DNA of 64,000 bases from Brassica napus. Its lineage: Eukaryota > Streptophyta > Magnoliopsida > Brassicales > Brassicaceae. This document shows, in pieces, positions 48,131 through 59,224 of the stretch (its first letter is position 1; each line of letters opens with the position of its first letter). The translations under genes were made by a program, and so were the position numbers. Under the pieces are notes generated by a model, which saw nothing but the letters and a program-made list of their open reading frames with translations, ran no database searches and was not told the origin of the DNA. The stretch spans positions 16,943 to 80,942 of the forward strand of contig NW_026016860.1 in the NCBI RefSeq assembly GCF_020379485.1, given 5' to 3'.

Positions 48131-48333
48131 AACCAAGTTGTTTTGGTCTAGTGGTAAAGGAGCTCCAGCTGGAGTGTCTGCCCTTGGGTTCGAGCCTTGG
48201 CCACTGCGGAATTTACATATGGGCTGAAGCATCCGAGACCGAAGACCGCGGATCCATGCTTACTTCGGTCTCTAGTCTGGACCACCACGGTGGGACCAGG
48301 ATATTCGGTTAGCAAAAAAAAAAAAAAAAAAAA
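48131..48333 (+). mobile_element. tRNA-derived SINE
   Basis: A Pol III A box (GGTCTAGTGGTAAAGGAGC, about 48144) and B box (GGGTTCGAGCCTTGG, 48186-48200) are followed by a non-tRNA body and an A run of about 20 at the end, after GGTTAGC. Flanks AAACCCTATGTATGAT and AAACCCTATGTCTGAT form a target duplication with one mismatch. The intact boxes suggest it could be transcribed. It is not a functional tRNA: no cloverleaf acceptor pairing is present. Confidence 0.88.
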
Positions 48334-48807
48334 CCCTATGTCTGATTAATATTGTCCAAGTTGTAATTTTGTCTTAATGTGAGACGTTAACATCTAATAT
48401 AATGTCTGACCCGAGAGTTGATTCCGATCACAGCACAAGTCTTTGCAATGAACTATTCTTTTTGACTTTTATTCACCGTTTAAATTTAAGGCTTATTGCT
48501 AAATAACCAAAAAAAAAGTGAAATTAGATTTGTAGAGAGAGAGTAGAAAGAGATAGGAAGAGAAAGTAGAAAAGAGGAGATGTTTTTAATTAGTTAGTGA
48601 ATTTTGTTTTTTTGTGCTTACTGGGTGTAATTTCCCTTAAATTTAAACATTCTTAAAAAAATTATTCATACATTATTGTTACCCGGCAATATTCTGTTTG
48701 GCACGTGAATTTGAAAATATCTACTGAAATTATAAAGTGAGAAAGTGAATGCAATTGAGACCACACAAATACATAACTATGTCCCTACTTAACACGTCTG
48801 AGTCATT

Positions 48808-49565
48808 TCCTAAACTATATTTGAAAAGTGATTTGTATATGTGTCATCACTACATTAACTTTCACAAAAAAAATGATGACATGACTTAAAAGAAATATGA
48901 CATGGCATAAATCTAATTGTGACATATAAAATTTACTATATTTAAATTTATGTTTTTGGTAAGATTTTTTAAATATAAAAATGATGATTTTCTATATACG
49001 GATTTATATTTTTGGAAAAATTTCATAATATAGTAATAACTAATAAATTTTATATCAAAAATATTTTTTTTCAGTAAATATTCATTTTGGGAAGATTTTA
49101 TGATACCTAATAACTTTTTTATATCTATTAAAATAATATGTTTTTATAAATAAATAATAGTTACGAATATTAAAATTTTACATCAATATATGAATCATAT
49201 TTTTATTATTAAAATAAGTGTAGTTTAAAATATATTTTATCATAGTATATAAGTTATTTTTATTTAATGTATATATTATTAGAAATAATTTATATATTTA
49301 CAAATAGACATATTTAAAAATGGTAATTAAATAAAGAATAATATAATAAAGTAGCTTTATAAATTTCAATTATTTTTATCAAAAGTTAAGTAATGTAAAA
49401 TTAAAGGATCAAAGTAAACTTGAATAAATCAAACTAAAAACAATTACATTATGGTTTTATTTTTTAAACTAATAAAAGTAAAATAGAAAAATAGAAAATT
49501 TTATTTATATATAACATTTTTAAATATTTATTTTATATCTGCGCATGGCGCAGGAAAACTCCTAG
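48808..49565 (+). mobile_element. Helitron (plus strand), about 758 bp
   Basis: The 5' side reads TCCTAAACTATATTTGAAAA; the 3' side has the hairpin CTGCGC-ATG-GCGCAG (49539-49553) and CTAG at 49562-49565 followed by T. The interior is AT-rich and non-coding. The 5' boundary is less certain because T, not A, precedes it. Confidence 0.68.
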
Positions 49566-49696
49566 TTATCATAATATAGAAAAAAAAAATAACAAAAATT
49601 TAGTGTCCGAAGTAAAATAGTTATTTTAGGTTGAATTTTCATTAGAGCTAAATCGGGTATCTTTTATTTATTTATTTTTTGACAAAAGAAGGTCAT

Positions 49697-49738
49697 AACA
49701 TTTGTTTCAGGCTTTTACCAAAAAAACATTTGTTTCAG
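49697..49738. mobile_element. Micro-insertion with 14-bp direct repeats
   Basis: AACATTTGTTTCAG at 49697-49710 recurs at 49725-49738 around GCTTTTACCAAAAA, a short A-tailed insert. Confidence 0.5.
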
Positions 49739-50588
49739 ACTCAGAGACCCAACATTGAGGTGCAAGGCCAAGAAAAAAAAAACTATAAAACTGTGGTAGT
49801 TGCAGCTCAATTCTCGTTAGAATTTGCTTCTTTAGAAATATACTCTACTAGTGGTTGGCCTGAGTTTACAATAAAATTATTTTATATTAAAATATATTTT
49901 ATTTATTGATCAAAAAATATTTTAATTCTTTTTGGAAATAAAAATTTACTTTAAATTGTATTAATAAATATAATATGTTTTAACTTTAAATTGTGAGAAA
50001 CAATTCTTCACATTTTTCGCACGGAGTGTCGGTTAATTATAACACAAAGTTTAATATTTGTTAGAAGATCACAATTTTTATTGTCAATTAACATTTGAAT
50101 GTATGATCTGGCAATTTCATTTCATGTATTTAATTTCTTTTGATGTCGTTGCCATTTGTCCACAAGAGAGAGTTGTTATTGGATAAAGTGTGAAAGCTTT
50201 GAAGCTTAGCTTTATATTATTGACCATTGGGATTAGTACAGTATATATCACATATTGTTATTTTTGATAAATGTAAGACTGAATAATACTTTGAAAGCAG
50301 ACAGAGAATATATATGTATTATTTGAAACAAACATATAATTTGACTCGTCTGGAAAAAATTCCCCCAATCTAAATGCTTTTTAAGTGAAAGTGTAAAAAA
50401 GAATTATGTAAATATTGTTTTGAGCTTATTTAGTTTTAAAAACGCTCCAAAAACTTAATTTTGTGGTAACACTTGGTTTACAGTTGTCTATGTATTAAAA
50501 TAACATTAGGTACCATATTGTATTGCATTCATTTGCTAAGTTTAGTTTTGAAATCTAAAAAAAAACATGACTATAGATTATTTATAAA

Positions 50589-51619
50589 CTAGGTTAAGAC
50601 CCGCACCTTGCGCGGGATAAACATTATATATATAAATTATTTTTATATATTATATGTTTATAACATATTATGAAATAATAAATATATATTGAATAATTAA
50701 AAAGTCATTATCTACTACTTATATAATTAAATTGGTGCGAATATATAAATAAATTTTATAAATCGAAAAAATATTTTTTCTATTTGATATGATATATAAT
50801 TAAATTTAAATGATAGTAACATATATATATGGTATATTTTAATATTAATATTTATTAGATGATGCTTTTTGCTCATTTTTTTATCATTTGTATCTGTTAT
50901 AGCAAAAAGTCTAAATTAGTGATAACAAAATTTTTACTGTGTGATTAATGGTTTAAGTAATTTATAATATTTTAAAAAATTAAGTTGTTAATATTTTTTT
51001 CAAATTTTATCAAAAAATATTCAAAGTAAATTTAAAAATTAAGATATTTATGTATTTTTATATGGCATATAGTTTAATTTAAAATGATACATATATTTAT
51101 ATATCTTTTATTTTTGATACTTATTAAATGAGACTTTCAAATGATATTATTTTTTAATTATTTTTATCATGTTATAACAAAGTTTTAAATCATAGATCAC
51201 AAAATTTGAATGTGAAATTTTTAACAATTTTAGTAATTTATACTCATTTTTAAAAAATTTAAAATATAATATATAAATATTTTTTAAATTTTTATTATAT
51301 GGTTACTATGATTGTTTAATTTATTTTAATAGCTTAAAATTAAAAAATATATAATTATAATACACACTTATTTTTATCAAATCTTTATTATTCAAAATCA
51401 TTAATTGTCATACATACTTTAGCCACATTAGGCAATTCCGTAATCTTATTTAAGAAAATAATGAAGCACATTAATAATGTATTTATTGTGGTTTAATAAA
51501 AAGCTTATTATATATTTAGATGAACTAACTTATTTCTCTAAGGATTCTAAGAATCATTCTAGTGATGACATGTGGTTACAAAAAAATGTTGTAATGCTTC
51601 TCAAATAATATATAGGGGA
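50589..51619 (-). mobile_element. Helitron (minus strand), 1031 bp
   Basis: 3' end at the left: CTAG (50589-50592) after A, then a CCCGC...GCGGG hairpin (50600-50616). 5' end at the right: on the complement TCCCCTATATATTATTTG, with GA at 51618-51619 followed by T. The leader (AGAAGCATTACAACA on the complement) supports it. No coding sequence. Confidence 0.72.
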
Positions 51620-52014
51620 TATATATATGGTTTTCTTTGCCCCATTCTTTCACCTCAGCACATAATAATATTGTGAAATGGTCTACTTCCCAGAGGACTC
51701 CAAAGTTGTTTTGTTTCTGTCGTATTGTCGAGGAGGATAATTGTTAAAATTTAGATTCTAGTTATCAATTTTGTTAATATTTAGATTCTAGTTTATTTTA
51801 ATTAAATTTATCAGTCATTTCTTATGATTGTTATTAGTTTTATTAAATCCAACAGAATATGTATGATGTGCTAAAACATGTTTATTTTTCAGACTAAGAT
51901 TTTGTAAATGCAGTGAGCTAACTTTATAATCAAGTAATTGTTTTTAAAATTGCCATTATAGAAACACCTTAAGATAAAAGAGTTTTATATTATTAACGTT
52001 AAATACCAAATATA

Positions 52015-53485
52015 TCCTATACTAAAAGGTGAATATGGAGTGCTTCTAGCCTGTCCACGTAGGATAATATATTAGACCAATCAAAAACATTTGGTTAATA
52101 CACGTAGGATCCACACACGACCGATAACAAGATTTTGGAAGCAAATGTATGGGCTTCGTTTTGGTTTACTGGGCTTCGTATCTATTGGTGGTTAATACAC
52201 GTAGGATCCACATGCGACGGATAACAAGATTTTGGAGGCAATGTATGGGCTTCGTTTTGGTTTACTGGGCTTTGTATCTATTGGTATAATTAAAAAAAAA
52301 ACAACCCAAGACGGATAACACGATGCTGAACGCCTCCAGCTCTTCGCCTTCTTCACCATTTTTGCTCTCTCCAGAGGGGGTCCACGTGTACACTCTGTAG
52401 GTCCCACAAAAAAAACTGTGTGATTTGCGTTTAAGTTTTTGCTTGAAGTGAATTATGAAATGGGCTGATAGAATAACTTTTAATTTCGTTTGCTTATCCA
52501 TCAACACGAGAAAGAAAAAACGCATAAGTAGCTCAAAATATTTATGTTCACATACAATGTATCTTCCATATATTCATTTTGCTATTTTCAAATTTATTTT
52601 ATTTTAATATATCTTTACAATATATTTGACACACAGTTACATGTAATGATGATGCCTTACGAAAGAATATCAGAATAAACATTAAAACCTCTTCACGTAG
52701 TAGGCATTTCTCAAGTAATTTGTCTCAGATTTCTCCCTTGCCCTCTCATTAGCATCAAACCTCATATATTTTTTTACGTTGCTGATGCAGAGAATAAAGA
52801 CAAGGAATAAGCTTACACGTATTTTTTTTCAAATAAGCATATGAAAAGTAAGTCTGTTTCCAGAGGTCTGAAATCAAGTACTCGCCTAACTCGAACCATC
52901 ATAAATTTTCCTTTTTATGTTTACAAAGTATTCCACATGGGTACTATCTTCTACACTCGACAAGCGAACATACCTTCGTGTGTATTACTTTTAACTTTTT
53001 TTAAAAATGCTTGGTCGCTAGGTTTAGTATTAATTTGAAGGTTTTTAGATTTCTTAATGTTAGTTTCATACCCAATGTTATTTTTAAAGTTATATTGCCG
53101 GCATGCGTTCTTATGATTTTTTTGCTTCTCTAAATAAAACCACAAACCCTTCAGATCAATATGTATGATTTCTTTTTCACTCTCTTTTCATATATTCAAA
53201 ATTCTTTGCCTCTAAAATTTTGTCAAGATATTGAACTTACATAAAAGATGCGTTGTAAATATAGCTTTTGGCCAAAGGAAATCATCAAAAAAAACATTAA
53301 TTAAAGTATAACAAGATCACTACCTACTTCCCAAGTTCAAAAACTTTGTAATTTTTTTAGGGCAAATTTATCAAATGATATTGCATAGGGCAGACAAATT
53401 TATCAAACTTTGTAAGTTCTTTGTATAAACTAAAAAGAAAAATACATCAACACATTATCCGCCCGTAGGGCGGACACGGACCTAG
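52015..53485 (+). mobile_element. Helitron (plus strand), 1471 bp
   Basis: 5' end TCCTATACTAAAAGGTG after A (52014), with a CCACGTAGGA leader. 3' hairpin CCGCCC-GTA-GGGCGG (53459-53473) and CTAG at 53482-53485 followed by T. The hairpin is the reverse complement of the one in the minus-strand Helitrons at 558 and 57553, so all three belong to one terminal family. No recognisable captured gene; a 97-bp leader segment is duplicated. Confidence 0.78.
52093..52285. repeat. Tandem duplication of a 97-bp Helitron leader segment
   Basis: GGTTAATACACGTAGGATCC... ATCTATTGGT occurs at 52093-52189 and 52190-52285 with about 6 differences by eye. It lies near the 5' end of the Helitron. Confidence 0.85.
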
Positions 53486-53849
53486 TGAAAAATAGAAGAG
53501 CTATTTTCATCTAATAGAGTACGTAATTTGATGAAGCTTAAAACAAAAGTAATGCTAAACTCAATGAAACAGCATCTCATCGGAGCTTAATGGAGAAGAG
53601 GATATTCATGTTTCCTGATAATTGAGTCTTACCAAGCAATTATTATTCCGTCTGGTATCAGTCCATACTACGATAGTTCTTACTACAAACATTCAAAATG
53701 AAACATACATTATTTGGAACAAACAACGCAAGATGAGAAATATAATTTATATCCCATATAGAAGGATCAAATTTTCTTGCATTCAGTTAGACTTTAGGGT
53801 CCATGTGGACATTGCTAAACCATGTTAAAACTTTCCAACCTTTTCGGAA

Positions 53850-53892
53850 TAAATAGCCTGCAAGGTTTTTTTTTTATTTTTAAATAGCCTGC
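53850..53892. mobile_element. Possible micro-insertion with 12-bp direct repeats
   Basis: TAAATAGCCTGC at 53850-53861 recurs at 53881-53892 around a 19-bp, T-rich insert (AAGG plus T run). Confidence 0.4.
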
Positions 53893-55458
53893 TACAGGAT
53901 TAATTGAATAAGTGCATTTAGAAAAGTGTCTTGTGCTTCATATAAGTCTTGTACTAACCAATCTTTTTGTACTCTTTGCTTGTTTCCATCGAAGTTATCC
54001 TTAAAAGGTCTTTGACGATCTGCCACCTGTAAGTTTTTTTCATATCGATTTAGTTTTTTGTTTTCATAATATACGTGAAGGACAAATGATTTACCAGTGC
54101 TGTGGAGGGTAAATGTTGAGGTTGCTCTGCTTAGTCAGTCTTCGTTCTTGTGAATCGTTCGTGTACAGATGAAGAAATCTAGTACTTGTTATGATTGATC
54201 CTCGTCCTTCTCAGTGAGAAACTCCATTGAAACTTTGGAGCGTTCCGAGAATGGTTCTTGACTATTTTGAACCGAAAAGTATTGAGGAAGCAGATGGCAT
54301 CTTTCTTGTAACTCTCCAGTCTACCGATGAAAATATCATATCTTCAAGCTTTCAGTGACAAAAAGGCTTGCACCATGGAGAAATCCAAACACGAGGTCTC
54401 TATGCTTCCAACAACAAACACACAAAGAACATGTAATAAAATAATAGACCCAAAACTTGCAGTAGCAGCCAGTGTACAAAATCATCTGCGAGACAAAACA
54501 TCAGTACAAAAACCAGTAATGCCAAAACATGCACTTACTTACTGAATCAGTCTCTTTGCCGTGGAAGCCGACGTTAGGGAAATTGAAGATGATTCGGTGG
54601 AGTCTTCTGCAGTTAAGATGAGGATGTAATGTAACTCAATTTGGTTGCATCAACTGCATGTAAGAGGAAATCTTCACGTCTCTTCAGATTTCCAAGGTTT
54701 GAAAGGAAGAGATAATAATGTCTGATGTCTGATGTGTGGAAGTAAAGTTGAAGTGGGACAACATAAGCTGGAACATGTAACTCTTGCCACAAGGTCAGCA
54801 ATGTACAGAGAGAGCTGACTGTCTTCAAGGTTTTCAACACCTGCAGCCAATTAGAGCAAAGTTAACTATCAACATATATAGATAAATAACCATGTCATGG
54901 GTTTGATAAGAGGCGTAGAGTAAGACTTACCAAAAGATGCCCAACTTCAGTGGCTCTGATATTAGTTAGTTTTGTCATCTTCCCATCGAAGCCACCAAAC
55001 ACAGCTTCATCACTTTCATATGCCGCAATAAGCTCCACCTGAGAGACAAGACATACATGGATCCATATAAGTTGTTGTTCTACTGGGTTGGGGTGGACCC
55101 TCACAGATGCTTAATTACATGAGCACATTTGAAAAGTTGTGAACCTGAGGACGTCGACATTGGTATCATTCAACTGATGCATGTGAATGATGAGATCCCT
55201 CGCTGGAGCTTCTTTGAACACTCAAGAGATGTAGCACCAGCCATTAGTCATAATATTGACGACCTTGCCTGTGCAGAGAAACTCGATTGCCTGTGCTTAT
55301 AAATGGTGGAAATTGGTAAGAGAAGCATGAAATGTGTAAGGAACGTATACAGAGAAGTTGTTAACTATGACCTGAGGCTGAGCAGTTACTACAAACTCGT
55401 TAAGCTCGCCTATGGTCAGAGATTCTACTTTTTCAAAACCGCAAACAAAGAGGTGGTT

Positions 55459-56671
55459 TGTTATGGATACGTATCTCATATCTTGCCATATATACACATC
55501 ATGATATTGTGTATGTTCGATATTGCCTTTAGTTGTAATCTTCCTTATTTGTGGGAAGCTAGGTTACAGAACATGTACGTATATATAAAGGTCGTAAGAC
55601 CTCAGAGTAATACACAAGAGAAATATTCATCTTTACAAGTTCTCGTAACATGGTATCAGAGCCGGCCCAATACCCTGACCCATTAATCCGGTCCGGACAG
55701 TGGCCCGATCATCCCATTAGCTGATGGCCCATAGAAGGCTCAGTTCCGCCGAGATCGCTAGAAAAAATAAAGCATGATTTCGGAGGGGGTATGGTGGATT
55801 CTGCGAGATTAATGGTTATACGCACCATTATCTCGAGGGAGGGTATTGGAGAGAAGATCTCACATCGGATATATGAAAGGGACTTGAGTAATATATAAGG
55901 GACTTGGGTCAATCCACTAATTGCCAATTGGTTTTAAGTTGGAAGCCCAGGAAACTTAACATGGGCACGTTGCACAGCACCAGCAAACTCCATCCTGCGC
56001 AGAAAGTACAAGCCATTAACCGCCTCAGCCACTCCAATCAGCGTCCTGGTAATGCGGTCCTGAATCAAACACAGTTTATCAGTAATCTGAAATACACTCT
56101 GACTTTCGCGATTCAGCTGAGAGACAGAGATCAAATGACATTGCAGTCCATCAACAAGAAGCACATTCTGCAGAACAAGATTAGAACCAAAGACTACTTG
56201 TCCCTGTTTTGAAGCTGAACTAAATCGTTCTTTCGTGGAAAACCGGATTTGCGATACACATCAGCGCAAATCCGGTTTTCCACGAAAGAACGAAGCATGT
56301 GGAAACAGATTGTCATTTTGTAAGAGTTGAAATCACCAGAGGTACTATCATCACTCGACATGTATCTACTCAAAACCAATTGGCAGACATCTTTACCAAG
56401 GCATTGGGAAGTCGTGAGTTTGAAGCTTTCATTGGCAAGCTGCGCATTTGTAATCTGCATGCTCCAGCTTGAGGGGGGGTGTTATGGATACGTATCTCAT
56501 ATCTTGCCATATATACACATCATGATATTGTGTATGTTCGATATTGCCTTTAGTTGTAATCTTCCTTATTTGTGGGAAGCTAGGTTACAGAACATGTACG
56601 TATATATAAAGGTCGTAAGACCTCAGAGTAATACACGAGAGAAATATTCATCTTTACAAGTTCTCGTGACA
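55459..56671 (+). mobile_element. Short chimeric Copia LTR element with an inverted core and hairpin
   Basis: LTRs 55459-55650 and 56480-56671 are 192 bp and differ at two positions that I can see. The target duplication is TGGTT (55454-55458, 56672-56676). A TGGTATCAGAGCC primer site starts at 55651 and a G-rich tract (GAGGGGGGG) precedes the right LTR. Core: 55651-55940 resembles a TRIM-type element (internal domain plus an LTR-like start GGAGAGAAGATCTCACATCG). 55934-56225 is a minus-strand GAG-pre-integrase piece (GLQCHLISVSQLNRE, LIQDRITRTLIG). 56265-56472 is plus-strand RNase H end ([24 protein letters not shown]). A perfect 28-bp inverted repeat joins the last two. It is non-autonomous. 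Confidence 0.88.
56226..56292. repeat. Perfect 28-bp inverted repeat with 11-nt loop
   Basis: Arms 56226-56253 and 56265-56292 are exact complements around ATACACATCAG. The right arm encodes NPVFHERT of Copia RNase H in sense; the left arm is its inverted copy, at the exact junction of the inverted and sense blocks of the short Copia element. Confidence 0.95.
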
Positions 56672-57239
56672 TGGTTGAAGTATTCCCCGTGACAACCTGT
56701 GCGAAAGTGTGGATGAAATATGTATCTAGACTCAACGTTTGTGGAATAAAACAGGAAAGAACGCTTACTTGTCAAAATAAAACCTCTCTGCATCAGTTTT
56801 CTTCTCAAAGTAAAAATGTTTTCCAGAAGTTGCGTTAAAAAAAAAAACAAACGCCCTGCAATTGAAATGAGAGTTTAACATTTAAGAAGAGAATGGTGCC
56901 CAAACATGAAAATAACGCAGAATTGAAAGTGTTCAAACGGTGGACACTGACGGTGGCTTGCACAAGGTTCGCCTTAAAAAGATGTGTAGATCAAATGTTT
57001 TTTATACTATCGTTAATTGTAACGCTCAAAGATCTTAAAGAAAAATTAATATCGTCGGGACTACCTTAGCATCTAGGAAGAGTATATCAACGCCCATAAT
57101 CTCAGACAATATTCTACGGTGATGCTACAGCGACCGGTTTCCAGTCAGCAAGGAGGAGAGAGGAGTTCATCATTCTGCTAAAGAAAAGTTGTGAGATTAC
57201 GGGATCAAGACTCACCTATTTATATCTGAAGATTCACAG

Positions 57240-57552
57240 ACTGTAAACAGAGGAGATGCATTTAATGTGAAAAACGTGGAAGGAGTGGGGAGAACGAACT
57301 AAGAAGGAAGTTAACGACGACGATTGAATGCTCTCCATAACGGCTCATGTTTCCCGTTAACTTCATCAGAAGCGAAACGACCATTGATTGGCCGTGATTA
57401 ATCATCTCTCGTAAATCAATTGAAAACAGATGTGGGCATTGCAAAACCAAACATGAATTGAAAAGAGATGCTGCCACGTGTCCTAAAAAGTTCCTCCCTC
57501 CTTGCTGAGCTGGATAGCCTAAAGAGAGAGACAACTCTCATTTATATATATA
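57240..57552 (-). mobile_element. Probable Helitron 5' leader (minus strand)
   Basis: On the complement it reads TATATATATAAATGAGAG, GCTCAGCAAGGAGGGAGG and GGACACGTGGCAGC, the leader style of the Helitrons at 558-4756 and 31032-36130, and it precedes the RPA1-like exon at about 57130. It is cut at its 5' edge by, or abuts, the next Helitron end at 57553. The matching 3' end was not found. Confidence 0.45.
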
Positions 57553-57579
57553 CTAGGGTCGGCCCGCCCTACGGGCGGG
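57553..57579 (-). mobile_element. Helitron 3' terminus (minus strand), far end not found
   Basis: CTAG (57553-57556) after A, then the hairpin CCCGCCC-TAC-GGGCGGG at 57563-57579, identical to that at 569-585. The element extends right; its 5' end is not identifiable up to about 59000. Confidence 0.65.
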
Positions 57580-59110
57580 ATATACTTTACTTGTGATTTT
57601 GGTTATTATTTTTATAGGATTTTTTGGTTTGTATTTAAGTTTATATTTATAAGAAATGTGTATGAGATATACTATTTTATTAATTTAAGTTGTTGGTTAG
57701 TTTGTTTGAAACTATTTTTTGTTTTGAAGGTTCGTTTCTCTAGCATCACCATGATTGAGTTGTTATATCATTCTCAGTTGAATAATTTGTACTTTACAAC
57801 TAAGGTATATGACTCTTGTTGAGGTCCTCGCCAGCCGTAAGGCCATCGCATAATTTTCCAAAAAACAATTCTCAACTTTGGTGAGAAACTTCTGCCAATC
57901 AAAACATTAGCCATCCAGTTGGGTTGAAAATGGTGTTCTTGGATTGGGAATGTTGTTCCCCGTGTTCATCGGTCTCATTTTGTAAGTTTATTGTTAGGTG
58001 ATACTCGTTTTTGGTAAAATGAACTTTATTGTTTGTTATACACAAATATGAACATCTCTGGACCATTTTTTTCCTTGGTCGTAACACTCTTAACTCTGCA
58101 TATGATTTCAGATTATGGAGGAAGAAATTCATAATTGTTTCTATCTTCCTTTCGAGATCAGCTACCAAGATGTTTTTGTTGTCAAGATTTGGAGGACACA
58201 TTGGTAGAAATTGGTCCTATTTGTATTTTCATTACCAAAATACTAAAACGTTTACATGGTTTGCAGAGATTTTAAATCTATATATAGTGTAAACTATGTA
58301 TTTATTTTGCACATTTCTGTATATTTTTTTATTAGTCAAATATGGTTGTAAGGAAATTTTCATTTTTAGTCATTTTAGTTTTAAAAGTTTATTTATATAG
58401 GTGAGGAAAATATTTACAACTAAATAAATTGGAATATAATCTTTTATAAGATTTCAACAACATTTTATAGAATCTACGTTTTGACACATCAACACTTACC
58501 ATCAATCAGTATCGTTAATTTTCTGTTATTTACTTGATTTATTTTGTTTTATATAAAATTTGATTCTCATAATAAAATATGAGAATGTATGGGTTATCAG
58601 TGGTAAGATGCATTTATGAGATAACAATATTTATTTAGAAATACATGGTTATATAGTATGAATCTATTATTATTTTTATGATTGCTTATTTTTATTTTAT
58701 CATTCTATTTGATGTGTTATGTTTGATGTTAGGGTATCCAACTTCCATCTCGTCTCGTTGCAGTTAACTAAATTTTGTATTTGAGTGTGAGATAATTTTA
58801 ATGAGGATATGTTTTATCTTATGTTTGTTGGATAGATTTTTTGATATGTTTGTTTATTTTAGGTTGTCAACTCTTATAATTTTACCCTTAATTATTCATA
58901 GTTCAGTTGTCTTTGAAATATGTTGTGTTTTTACCCTTCAGCACTATCATATCGGCTGTTGAACAGTATAAGCACCAAAGAAAGCTATTCATATACTTAA
59001 TAATCTATAACATATAAATTTGAACAATGTATACCAAAATACCTAAATTTAATATTAAATTTTTTTGACTTAAATATTTGGATGGAGAATAAATATTCAC
59101 TGTAAATATA
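57580..59110. other. AT-rich Helitron interior or intergenic DNA
   Basis: No gene or second terminus that I can support. Confidence 0.35.
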
Positions 59111-59119
59111 TGTGTGTTT

Positions 59120-59224
59120 TGAGTATTTTAGATATTTTAGAGGAATACAAGGGGATATTTGTTGTGGAAGATGTGGAGCCCAGGAGGAATCCATAAACCA
59201 TGTGTTCTTTGAGTGTCCTCCAGC
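59120..59224 (+). mobile_element. LINE zinc-binding domain fragment (left part)
   Basis: GDICCGRCGAQEESINHVFFEC is the C-x2-C...H-x4-C zinc-binding motif (zf-RVT) after the LINE reverse transcriptase. It is cut by a hAT element; its continuation is at 59913. Confidence 0.72.

Larger units (their letters stand above)
54920..57135 (-). pseudogene. RPA1-like Helitron gene remnant, split by a Copia element
   Basis: Minus-strand pieces in order: EIMGVDILFLDAK (about 57060-57130, first OB fold), then LTIGELNEFVVTAQPQ (about 55370-55430), AIEFLCTGKVVNIMTNGWCYIS (about 55210-55275, zinc/OB region; given here in part), CSKKLQRGISSFTCIS in a shifted frame, and ELIAAYESDEAVFGGFDGKM (about 54960-55040). 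This is the DNA-binding domain C order of RPA 70-kDa-like proteins linked with plant Helitrons. At least two frameshifts (after YIS and after FTCIS) kill it. The exon encoding GEYFNHLFVCGFEK is interrupted by the short Copia element at 55459-56671; removing it with one TGGTT copy rejoins the frame. Confidence 0.68.

Noticed and set aside
48131..48210. tRNA gene
   Set aside because: A and B boxes are present, but there is no acceptor-stem pairing and a long body with poly(A) tail follows. It is a SINE.
569..57579. CRISPR-like repeats (recurrent CCCGCCCTACGGGCGGG)
   Set aside because: The copies are far apart, each next to CTAG and an A^T junction; they are Helitron terminal hairpins in a plant genome.
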